Source: an uncultured Bacteroidales bacterium (GTDB lineage Bacteria; Bacteroidota; Bacteroidia; Bacteroidales; Paludibacteraceae). From it: a stretch of DNA of 59,093 bases. Positions 31,553 to 39,414 of this stretch are shown one piece after another (within the stretch, counting starts at the first letter, position 1; each line of letters begins with the position of its first letter). The translations under genes and the position numbers were made by a program. The stretch spans positions 1 to 59,093 of the forward strand of contig CADCDS010000010.1 of NCBI GenBank assembly GCA_902800215.1. Direction: 5' to 3'. Below the pieces are notes generated by a model. That model saw only the letters and a program-made list of their open reading frames with translations. It made no database searches and was not told the DNA's origin.

Positions 31553-33841
31553 TTATATTTTCAGGCTCAAACCTATAAAAAAGGTTCGAGGTATGGAAGG
31601 ACCATAGATATAACTGGCATCTCGAAATTGGCCTTTATCGATGTCCCGTTGGTACTGGTCAAGGATGTTCTTCACACCGCAACTGATCTCCAGGCAGTAT
31701 TGTTTATACAAGTGTACGTCATAGGCCAAGCGGATTCCAAAGTCCCAGAAACTCGGTGTGATCGTCTCGTCGTCTTGGGGAATGAATCCTGCGAGATGCG
31801 GCACAAGCATCGAACCGGTTGCTTTTCCGTTGATAGAGATCGTAAAGTCCTTGACGGGTTGGATATCGATCAGCAGGTATCCGTAGTTATTAGGGGTACG
31901 GAACATACGAGTGTTCGCTGATACGGTAGGGCTCCATTGTTGAGGAGTGGTGTAACGACTCTGTTGATAGGTATATCCTGCGGATAGGCTAAAGGCAAAA
32001 GGCGAAAGACGAAAGGCGATTTTTCCTTCTATATTCAATCCCCCCACCCACGCAGCATCAGCATTAGTGCGCACGAAGAGCAGATTCCCGGCTGCATCTT
32101 TTCCGTTCTCACGCAGCATAAAGATGTCCTGCAGATAGGTGTAGAATCCTTCCGCCGTGAGGTTGATTTCCCATTTACCGAATTGGCGGTACCAATCAGC
32201 ACTGAGGGTAGCACTGTGGGAGTATTCCGGTCGCAGTTGGGGATCGAGCGTGATGAGAGACACTTCTCCTCCTACCGCAGCCACATGCAGGTCTTCATCG
32301 TAAGCCTGTGGTGCACGGTAACCGCTGCTGTAACCGGCACGAAGGACAAGGCCTTCCACAGGTGTATAACGGAAGGTAGCACGTGGTGTACATATCGGAT
32401 TGGTCAGGAAATTATGTTTCTCCAGACGCGCTCCGACCAGCACACTCCATTGGTTACCTTTCCATTCGTTTTGGGCATACACACCAATCACATGTACATC
32501 CTGTATGAGGTCACGGTGGTAGCCTAACATGCGGTCATGCAATGCATTGAAGGTGTACTCTGTTCCCACACTCAAATCGCCTTTAGCGATACCGCAGGGA
32601 TAGGAGAAACGGTACTGTAAACCGGTGGTAGAAGTGAGATCGGTACTGCGACCGTAAGCCGCTGTATCTCTGCCTGTGCCGAAATAACTCTCCCTGCCGA
32701 TATGTTGCAAAGCAGAATAGGCAGACACAAAGTGTCTGTTATCCTCCGAAAACCAGTCGAACGCAAAGGAACCGGCATCGATATTATGGCGTAGCTGTTC
32801 AGCGATATCAGCCTGATGAGGCTCGAGATCCAAGTTATTTCCTCCCCTACGAAAATCCGTAGTATGATGGTATTCCGCGATGATCTTGCTATAAGCGCTG
32901 GTCTTGAAGAACACCCGTGTGCCGGCAGTAGTAGAACGCAGTTTAGGCAGTTCACTAAAACCGTCGTTATCGCGGTCATATTCACTGCGCGTACGATGGG
33001 TTGCAAAGAGGTACGCTCCTATCTTGCGGTTCTCACTTATCACAGATGCGTTAAGGTCCGTATGGATATCATAACAGGCATGTTCGTTAATATGGCTGGT
33101 ATTTGAGATGTTTACAAAATTTCGAACGGGTTCCTTGGTGATAATATTAACTACTCCACCAATCGCATTGGCTCCGTACATCGCTGATCCACCACCGCGA
33201 ACGACCTCTATGCGGTCAATCATCGCCGCCGGAACTTGTTCCAAACCATAAACCGCCGCCATTGAAGAAAAGACAGGTCGGCTATCCATGAGAATCTGGG
33301 TGTATTGGCCTTGGAGTCCATTGATGCGAAGTTCTGTTTTTCCACAGTTGGAGCAAGTGTTATCCACGCGCAGACCCGGTTGAAAATCCAAGGCATCCGC
33401 AGCACAAGTGACCGCCGTCGTTTCAAACAACTTTGGCGACAGCACATTAACGATGGTAGCTGCTTCCTGCTGTTTGGTAGCATAGCGATTGGAGGTAACA
33501 ACGACACTGTTGAGCATTTGCGATACCTCACGGATAGTGGTTTTCAACTCCGTAGTAGTGCGCTCTTTGATGACAACCGGCAGTTCTATTGTTTCATATC
33601 CCACAAAAGAGAAGATAATCGTCTGCTTACCAACAGGTAAGTTCTTCAAAAAATAGTGACCCGACTCATCTGTAACGGTACCTATCGACGTTCCTTTTAG
33701 TTGTACACTCACATAAGGCAAATGCTCTCCTGTTTTCTCATCCAAAACGTGTCCTACCAAGTGGGCATCATACTCTTCCTGCGCCCATGAAGTCATCACT
33801 CCAATTAACAAGACAATAAATACTTGTATAATTTTTCTCAT
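31553..33841 (-). CDS. TonB-dependent outer-membrane receptor
   Basis: 762 aa. Signal peptide 1-20, then a carboxypeptidase-regulatory-like domain (about 25-105, TSIGTVTDESGHYFLKNLPV), a plug domain with RGGGSAMYGANAIGGVVNII, and a beta-barrel to the end with a final aromatic (ISLSLKI-type end). The plug contains CSNCGKTELRINGLQG, a CxxC form that I associate with the BtuB/HmuR-like Bacteroidales subgroup. Ligand (cobalamin, heme or a metal complex) is not settled, and no partner transport genes are adjacent. A repeat-rich stretch at about residue 615 is noted separately. Confidence 0.9.
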   Translation of the reverse strand: MRKIIQVFIVLLIGVMTSWAQEEYDAHLVGHVLDEKTGEHLPYVSVQLKGTSIGTVTDESGHYFLKNLPVGKQTIIFSFVGYETIELPVVIKERTTTELKTTIREVSQMLNSVVVTSNRYATKQQEAATIVNVLSPKLFETTAVTCAADALDFQPGLRVDNTCSNCGKTELRINGLQGQYTQILMDSRPVFSSMAAVYGLEQVPAAMIDRIEVVRGGGSAMYGANAIGGVVNIITKEPVRNFVNISNTSHINEHACYDIHTDLNASVISENRKIGAYLFATHRTRSEYDRDNDGFSELPKLRSTTAGTRVFFKTSAYSKIIAEYHHTTDFRRGGNNLDLEPHQADIAEQLRHNIDAGSFAFDWFSEDNRHFVSAYSALQHIGRESYFGTGRDTAAYGRSTDLTSTTGLQYRFSYPCGIAKGDLSVGTEYTFNALHDRMLGYHRDLIQDVHVIGVYAQNEWKGNQWSVLVGARLEKHNFLTNPICTPRATFRYTPVEGLVLRAGYSSGYRAPQAYDEDLHVAAVGGEVSLITLDPQLRPEYSHSATLSADWYRQFGKWEINLTAEGFYTYLQDIFMLRENGKDAAGNLLFVRTNADAAWVGGLNIEGKIAFRLSPFAFSLSAGYTYQQSRYTTPQQWSPTVSANTRMFRTPNNYGYLLIDIQPVKDFTISINGKATGSMLVPHLAGFIPQDDETITPSFWDFGIRLAYDVHLYKQYCLEISCGVKNILDQYQRDIDKGQFRDASYIYGPSIPRTFFIGLSLKI
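31985..32019. repeat. Short imperfect tandem repeat within the TonB receptor gene
   Basis: GGCAAAAGGCGAAAGACGAAAGG-like units (7-8 nt) encode FRLSPFAFSLSAG in the barrel, probably in a strand-loop region. Confidence 0.55.
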
Positions 33842-33873
33842 CGTATATCGTAACTTTATTCAAAAAAACGGTG

Positions 33874-33905
33874 CAAAATTACAAAAAAAATCCCACATAA
33901 GCAAA
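33874..33905 (-). promoter_or_regulatory. Promoter of the TonB receptor gene
   Basis: Minus-strand TAATTTTG (33874-33881), 20-nt spacer, TTTG (33902-33905). It is superimposed on the terminator of the upstream unit. Confidence 0.75.
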
Positions 33906-33912
33906 CGTGGGA
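33884..33912 (-). terminator. Terminator of the gyrA-cinA unit, fused to the next promoter
   Basis: The 6-bp stem TCCCAC/GTGGGA (33891-33896 with 33907-33912) has a 10-nt loop containing the -33 TTTG of the receptor promoter. The following T-run (complement of 33883-33890) lies in the promoter spacer. Confidence 0.7.
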
Positions 33913-33935
33913 AACAAAATACCTAAAAATGGGTA

Positions 33936-36047
33936 TTAGAAATCGAGCATGCTTTTTTTACGAGGCCGTTTGTCTTCCGGCAGCACAATCTGGTAGATGT
34001 TATGGTTTCGACCGATCTTACGGGCATAATAGGCACGCGTACCGTCGGTCGATATCTTGTACCAGCAATCTCTACCGGTGGTATTGATCTGCGGTCCTAA
34101 GTTCTCCGGCTCCGACCAACATGTCCAGCAAGTGTCCGACAGGCGACGAGTCACCCATACATCCAATTCCCCCATCGTACCGGGACGGTCAGAAGAGAAA
34201 TAGAGCGTCTGCATGTCGGGATGCAGGAAAGGCGACCGCTCCATGCCTTCCGTGTTAATTGTTTCTCCGATCGAGAAAGGTTTACTCCATCTACCCTGTT
34301 CATCCCTGGTAGCCACAAAGATATTCAAAGATGGTTGTTCACCCGGTTTCGTTGGATAATTGGCAGCAAAGAGGATAGCAGAACCGTCGGGTGCAAACAT
34401 CGCATCGGCCTGCCAGTTACCGATTCGAAAGAGTGCCGGCATCGCTTGCGGTTCCGACCATCCACGAGCCGATTTCACGGAATAACACATCCTTCCTTCC
34501 ACAAACAGCAGCATCGTTGCGCCGTCTGCTGAGATGGATGTCGGTGCCTCATTGCGATACGGGTGACTCAGTTCCGGTATCCGCTTCGCAGCGGTCCATT
34601 CACCGGTACTATCCCGTTGAGAGACATAGATATCTTCGGTAGCCGAACCGTCGGCACGGTTCAGACCTACAAAATAGATCGTCCGGTCATCGATTGTCAC
34701 CGTCGGTCCGTACTCTTCTCCGTCGTAACTGTTTACCGTCTGCGGCAAGATCTGCGGCCGGATAGTGTCCGGTGTAGTGAACGCACAAAGAACCAACAGA
34801 CACAGCAACACCGGTAGGCGTTTAAGCAATCCGATAAGTGCTTTCGTGCAGGCACGGTCGGTGATCTGTTCTCGGAGTTTACCTAACTGAAAACGTTCCG
34901 CTGTCGTACCTTCGGGGGTGGACCAGGCCATCCAAACGGTACCCACCGGCTTCTCTTTAGTTCCACCGCTTGGTCCTGCAACACCACTGGTCGCAACCGC
35001 ATAATCGGTGTGTAACAATTTGCGAACATTGTCTGCCATCACACACACCACTTCTTCGCTTACCACACCGTGCGCTTTTATCATCTCTGCCGGTACTCCC
35101 AAAACGTTCTCTTTGACCGAGTTATCGTAACTGATCACCGAACCGTAATAGAATGCAGACGACCCGGCATGTTTGTTCAGCAATGACGCTAACTTACCGC
35201 CGGTACAACTCTCTGCCGTTGCAATCGTCTGACCACGCATCTTAAGCAAATTGCCGACTATCACCTCGATCGGTTCATCCGTATCCGCGATCATATAATC
35301 CGCGACCAAGGTCTTCAACTGCGCAAAATAGTCATCCATCTCCGTTTCGGTCAACGCCCCATAACTCGACAACCGCAAACGGATAATCCCGTCCTTTGGT
35401 AAGTAGGCTAAATGCAAACCCTCCGGCATCGTGTTCTCGAAATCTTCAAGCAAGATGGCTAAGGAACTCTCTGCGATGCCGGTGACCTGCAAGGTGCGAT
35501 GAAGAATTTTCGTCATGTCGTCATGACGTAATGACGTCATAACTATATACGGCAGTATCTGTTCCTCCATCGCTATCTTCATCTCATACGGCACGCCGGG
35601 CATGCACGCAAGGATCTTCTCGTCTTTATGGAAGACCATGAGCGGTGCGGACCCTACCCGATTCTCAAGGATCTCTGCCACTTCCGGCACTTGCCACTGC
35701 GTCGCCGTCAGGCGGTTGAGCACGTCTGGCCGATCCTTATATAGTTCCTCCACATGCGTACGCACACGCGTATCTTCAATAAGGCGGGTATGGAAATAGT
35801 CACAGAGCACATGCTTGGTGATATCATCCTTGGTGGGACCTAAGCCACCGGTGGTCAGCACGATATCGACTCTACCGAATGCCTCGTCGAGTGCAGTAAT
35901 AATATGCGCACGGTCATCGTGCACCGAGGTGATCTGGTACAGTTCAATGCCGTGTTCATTCAGTTTCTCGGCCATCCAGGCGGAGTTCGTATCCACCACC
36001 TGCCCGATTAGCAGTTCATCGCCTATGGTAATTATCTCACATCTCAT
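33936..36047 (-). CDS. cinA: CinA-like protein fused to a membrane-linked PD40 beta-propeller
   Basis: 703 aa, continuous frame. Residues 1-410 are CinA: a MoCF-like N domain (GGLGPTKDDITKHVL) and a PncC-type amidase domain (AESCTGGKLASLL, ATSGVAGPSGG). At 408-424 follows KRLPVLLCLLVLCAFTT, which looks exactly like a signal peptide or single membrane helix. Residues 430-703 are WD40-like PD40 blades (TSISADGATMLLFV, LHPDMQTLYFSSDRPG). This looks like two genes joined in frame; a TTG start at about residue 407 could still make the propeller separately. The C-terminal half would be periplasmic. Confidence 0.8.
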   Translation of the reverse strand: MRCEIITIGDELLIGQVVDTNSAWMAEKLNEHGIELYQITSVHDDRAHIITALDEAFGRVDIVLTTGGLGPTKDDITKHVLCDYFHTRLIEDTRVRTHVEELYKDRPDVLNRLTATQWQVPEVAEILENRVGSAPLMVFHKDEKILACMPGVPYEMKIAMEEQILPYIVMTSLRHDDMTKILHRTLQVTGIAESSLAILLEDFENTMPEGLHLAYLPKDGIIRLRLSSYGALTETEMDDYFAQLKTLVADYMIADTDEPIEVIVGNLLKMRGQTIATAESCTGGKLASLLNKHAGSSAFYYGSVISYDNSVKENVLGVPAEMIKAHGVVSEEVVCVMADNVRKLLHTDYAVATSGVAGPSGGTKEKPVGTVWMAWSTPEGTTAERFQLGKLREQITDRACTKALIGLLKRLPVLLCLLVLCAFTTPDTIRPQILPQTVNSYDGEEYGPTVTIDDRTIYFVGLNRADGSATEDIYVSQRDSTGEWTAAKRIPELSHPYRNEAPTSISADGATMLLFVEGRMCYSVKSARGWSEPQAMPALFRIGNWQADAMFAPDGSAILFAANYPTKPGEQPSLNIFVATRDEQGRWSKPFSIGETINTEGMERSPFLHPDMQTLYFSSDRPGTMGELDVWVTRRLSDTCWTCWSEPENLGPQINTTGRDCWYKISTDGTRAYYARKIGRNHNIYQIVLPEDKRPRKKSMLDF
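35511..35540. repeat. Short tandem repeat within cinA
   Basis: TGACGTCAT/TGACGACA-like units of 8-9 nt encode MTSLRHDDMT at about residues 170-179, absent as far as I recall from other CinA proteins. Confidence 0.6.
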
Positions 36048-36076
36048 TCGCCATTAACCTTTCGCCTTTTGCCATT
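36047..36076. repeat. Short tandem-like repeat at the DUF3109/cinA junction
   Basis: ATTCGCCATTAACCTTTCGCC-type words cover the end of the DUF3109 gene and the spacer before cinA. Confidence 0.5.
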
Positions 36077-36614
36077 CATTGGCGGTTAATTCCAATTCAT
36101 CGTACCACTCCTGTCCGAAACGACGGATCAGCGGTGCTTTTAAAAATTGATACAAAGGGATATGTTTTTTCTTTCCCAAAATCCGTGCACAATGACAGAT
36201 GTCCCAACGGTGGTACTCCACCCCCGTGTATTCGCCTACTTTCGTCAATCGTATCGGGTATAAAGCGCACGAGATGGGTTTGGTCATTCCCATCTTCTCA
36301 ATCAAGCAGTAACACCAGCCGTTATGGTCGGTACGTGCAAAGACACAGTCTTTGCCGTTGACGATAGACAACACCCTTTCTCCGGAAGGATCGAGATAGG
36401 ACAAACCTTGTTTTTCCACCACTTCCCGTGCCTCCTTGGTCATCTGCGGCAGCAGTTGGGGAAGCTCTTCTTGGAGTTGTACCACCTCATCGTCTGAGAT
36501 CGGACAACCGGCATCCCCTTCGATGCAGCAGCAACCGTGACAGGTGTCGAGGTCACAGCAGAACTCTTTCTCCAGCACGTCGAGCGAGACTAATGTGTTT
36601 TGTATCAGGAACAT
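36054..36614 (-). CDS. DUF3109 family Cys-rich protein
   Basis: 186 aa. The N-terminal cluster is FCCDLDTCHGCCCIEGDAGCP and later Cys occur at CVFA, WCYC, SCALYPIR and CHCA. This layout is of a metal-binding (zinc or iron-sulfur) YkgJ-like protein. No signal peptide. It is 6 nt upstream of cinA in the gyrA unit. Confidence 0.85.
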   Translation of the reverse strand: MFLIQNTLVSLDVLEKEFCCDLDTCHGCCCIEGDAGCPISDDEVVQLQEELPQLLPQMTKEAREVVEKQGLSYLDPSGERVLSIVNGKDCVFARTDHNGWCYCLIEKMGMTKPISCALYPIRLTKVGEYTGVEYHRWDICHCARILGKKKHIPLYQFLKAPLIRRFGQEWYDELELTANEWQKAKG

Positions 36615-36616
36615 CG

Positions 36617-37180
36617 TCAGTTCAAATAGTTCTCCGCCCAGATCTTAAGGCCTAACAGCAAGAGTACCAATCCTCCGATCGCTTCGATACGCACCTGGCG
36701 TTTGGTCATATGCTTGCCAAACTGCACGCCGACGAGGTAACCGCCTAACGAGAAAGCTGCCGTGATGCCACCGATCGTCAGGATTGCCGGTAACAGCCAG
36801 TTGGGGTACGGAGCAAAGAGCAGACCCGTCGTCAGCACGTCGATACTGGTAGCAAACGCCAGAATCAGCAGGTGTACGATACGCCAGTTGGCATCTTTAT
36901 GCGCCTTCTCTCCCCGGTAGGACTCCCACATCATCTTACCGCCGATAAAACCTAACAGCACCAAGGCGATCCAAGGAATATAGAGTTGCAGGAAGTCAAT
37001 GAACAGCTGTCCGGCATAGAAGCCAATCACCGGCATACCCATATGAAAACAACCGAAGATAAGCGCCATCAGCAGCGCACGGGAATGCCAGCTCTTCTGC
37101 GTCATTCCCTGGATAATCGAGATGGCACAGCAGTCCATCGCCAATCCGATACCCATTAAGATAATGTTTAACCAGTTCAT
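36617..37180 (-). CDS. mntP: Putative manganese efflux pump MntP
   Basis: 187 aa, six membrane helices. Family motifs GLAMDCCAISIIQG and FATSIDVLTTGLLF hold the paired acidic residues of the DUF204/MntP family; the first motif has Cys-Cys where many have Ala-Phe. Its start overlaps the def stop at 37180. Confidence 0.87.
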   Translation of the reverse strand: MNWLNIILMGIGLAMDCCAISIIQGMTQKSWHSRALLMALIFGCFHMGMPVIGFYAGQLFIDFLQLYIPWIALVLLGFIGGKMMWESYRGEKAHKDANWRIVHLLILAFATSIDVLTTGLLFAPYPNWLLPAILTIGGITAAFSLGGYLVGVQFGKHMTKRQVRIEAIGGLVLLLLGLKIWAENYLN

Positions 37181-37728
37181 CAGTTCCTCCTGTATTTATA
37201 TCGTGCACCTGTTTTTCCTTTGGCGATCGATGCCAACTTATTACGCACAAAAGTTTTGCGTATCGGAGAGATCCGGTCGGTGAAGACATGGCCTTCGAGG
37301 TGATCATACTCGTGCTGTACGATACGTGCTTTGAACCCCGTGAAGGTCTCCGTATGCTCATTGAAATCCTCATCCAGGTAGCGCATCGTCACCGTTTCCG
37401 GTCGCACTACGTTTTCACTGATACCCGGTAACGACAGACAGCCTTCGGAATAGGTGCAAGTCTCTTCGCTCTCATCCAGCAACTCAGGATTAATGAACGC
37501 TTGTTTGAAACCGGCACATTCAGGATAGTCCTCTGCCAGTTCATTACCGTCCACCACAAACAACCGCCACGGTTTGCCTACCTGCGGAGCCGCCAATCCG
37601 CAACCTTCTGCCTGCGTCAGCGTCTCATACATGTCGGCAATGAACTGCTTGAGTTCCGGCGTGTTTTCGATCTCTTCAGCCTCTTTTCTCAATACCGGCT
37701 GTCCGTATAAGTATATAGGTAATATCAT
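37180..37728 (-). CDS. def: Peptide deformylase
   Basis: 182 aa. The three motifs GCGLAAPQVG, EGCLSLPG and QHEYDHLEG carry the Cys and two His metal ligands and the catalytic Glu. Removes the N-formyl group from nascent proteins. Confidence 0.96.
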   Translation of the reverse strand: MILPIYLYGQPVLRKEAEEIENTPELKQFIADMYETLTQAEGCGLAAPQVGKPWRLFVVDGNELAEDYPECAGFKQAFINPELLDESEETCTYSEGCLSLPGISENVVRPETVTMRYLDEDFNEHTETFTGFKARIVQHEYDHLEGHVFTDRISPIRKTFVRNKLASIAKGKTGARYKYRRN

Positions 37729-37733
37729 AGTAT

Positions 37734-37767
37734 AAATCTTAAATCTTCAATCTTAAATCTTCAATTT
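37734..37767. repeat. Short tandem repeat at the def/ruvX junction
   Basis: ATCTTAAATCTTCA units (7 nt core AAATCTT / CAATCTT) spanning the ruvX 3' end and spacer; they also encode the last residues of RuvX. Confidence 0.7.
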
Positions 37768-38169
37768 CTCGAGATACCCCTCGAGAATGATACAAGCAGC
37801 GATCTTATCGACCACGGCTTTGTCCTGTCGGTCTTTTTTCTTCATTCCCCCGTCAATCATCGCTCTGTGCGCCAGTACCGACGTGAAGCGCTCGTCATAC
37901 ATAGTTATCGGTTTATCGGGAAATGTCTTTTTGAATACACCCATGAACGGCCGTATATAATTCATGCTCTCCGAGTCTTCTCCGTTCATCTGGGTCGGGT
38001 GACCAATCACTACTTCGTCCACTTGTTCATGGGCGAAGTAGTCGGTTAGCCAATTCAGCAATTCCTTCGTTTCTATCGTAAGCAAAGGATTAGCCGTTAT
38101 GCGGAGGGGATCCGTAACGGCTATTCCTGTGCGTTTACGACCGTAGTCTATTGCAAGAATACGTCCCAT
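37753..38169 (-). CDS. ruvX: Holliday-junction resolvase-like / 16S rRNA-processing protein YqgF
   Basis: 138 aa from MGRILAIDYGRKRTGIAV; a GTG two codons upstream is possible. RNase-H-like fold with Asp in AIDYG, Glu/Asp in VIGHPTQMNGED and a C-terminal DKIAACIILEGYL. Essential in many bacteria for 16S processing. Confidence 0.93.
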   Translation of the reverse strand: MGRILAIDYGRKRTGIAVTDPLRITANPLLTIETKELLNWLTDYFAHEQVDEVVIGHPTQMNGEDSESMNYIRPFMGVFKKTFPDKPITMYDERFTSVLAHRAMIDGGMKKKDRQDKAVVDKIAACIILEGYLEKLKI

Positions 38170-38171
38170 TA

Positions 38172-39410
38172 TCACTTATTCATCTCCTCAACGATTGCCT
38201 CATACTTGGCATCGTCATGGAAACGATAGTACAGACCTTTAAGAACGATCATATAATCGCGGTTCTCCGGCTCCATCTCGTGCGCTTTCTCGAAGAAAGG
38301 CAGACTCTGACGGAACACACCGTTCATCTCTTCCAGCGCTTTCTTGTACGCTTTGTTATCTTGAATCAAGGCAGCTGCCTCGTTCAGTTTTACAGCCTGG
38401 TTGTAATAAACACGGCCTTTACCGGCCATAGCGTCTGCCAGGTTGGGGTCGCAACGCAGCGCCTCGTCGAAATCAGCCAAAGCAGCATCGTAGTTACCTA
38501 AGTTCTCATCCAGGTTACCCTTGATGTGATGGTACTGTGCTACATTCGGTTCACGCTCGATCGCTTTTGCCAGATACTCAACTGCCGTCTGCTCCTGACC
38601 GGAGAAGATATAGTAGTTGATCAGGTTCTGCAGGAACCACGGTTCACCCGGGAAACGAACGATCGCATCTTGCAGGGTCTGAACGAACTTAGCGGTGTCC
38701 TTGAGTGCTACGTACTCCTGATAGAGGAACTGGTTCACCGAGATCGCCTCGTATTCACCGTCCTTCATCGACTCCAGAACCGCAACAGCCTCCTCGTGCA
38801 TCTCTGCCTGAACGGCAAAGATAGCTGCGTAGTATTTGTATTGCTCATACGTGGTATCACGCGGCATCTCCTTCTGGATCTTTGCGTCTTGCATCATCGC
38901 CAGATCCGGCATGTCTGTATGCAGTTTGAAAGCCTGGTAAGCACCCGCAAAATCCTTCTGCTCATTCAGATAGATACCGTATTTCACCAGCTCCTGGTTT
39001 TTGTAGTACTCCAGCATCTTCTTGCTGATGTTTCCACGCATCTTCGGATCGGTCGGCACTTCCACACCTTTCTTGTTGAGTACCGGTACCTGTGCCAACT
39101 CGTCGGCTTTGAGCCAGTAAGCGTAACTCTCTTCTACGGCTTGACCGGCTTTGGCCTGGTTGATACCCTTACCCATCATCTGGTTGTAGTTCTCCTGCGT
39201 CATCTCCTGGAAACCGATCATACCTGCCCAGTAATAGGTCTCTGCCGTAGGAGCAGCTTCGATTGCTTCTTCGATGGTAGCACGAGCGGCGGTGAAATCA
39301 GGAGTCTCTGCCATCGCATAACTCTTTGCTTTCTTAACCAGCGGGTTCTTCTGTGCAAAGCAGCTTGTACTCATCAGTACAACAACTGCCAAAATCAAAC
39401 TCTTTTTCAT
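38172..39410 (-). CDS. Secreted TPR protein
   Basis: 412 aa. Signal peptide about 1-19 (SCFA at the end, possibly a lipoprotein-like Cys at 17). Multiple TPR repeats are clearest at 265-345 (AVEYLAKAIEREPNVAQYHH, ALADFDEALRCDPNLADA). Probably a periplasmic scaffold. It lies 4 nt after gyrA, the usual arrangement in Bacteroidales. Confidence 0.85.
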   Translation of the reverse strand: MKKSLILAVVVLMSTSCFAQKNPLVKKAKSYAMAETPDFTAARATIEEAIEAAPTAETYYWAGMIGFQEMTQENYNQMMGKGINQAKAGQAVEESYAYWLKADELAQVPVLNKKGVEVPTDPKMRGNISKKMLEYYKNQELVKYGIYLNEQKDFAGAYQAFKLHTDMPDLAMMQDAKIQKEMPRDTTYEQYKYYAAIFAVQAEMHEEAVAVLESMKDGEYEAISVNQFLYQEYVALKDTAKFVQTLQDAIVRFPGEPWFLQNLINYYIFSGQEQTAVEYLAKAIEREPNVAQYHHIKGNLDENLGNYDAALADFDEALRCDPNLADAMAGKGRVYYNQAVKLNEAAALIQDNKAYKKALEEMNGVFRQSLPFFEKAHEMEPENRDYMIVLKGLYYRFHDDAKYEAIVEEMNK

Positions 39411-39414
39411 AATC

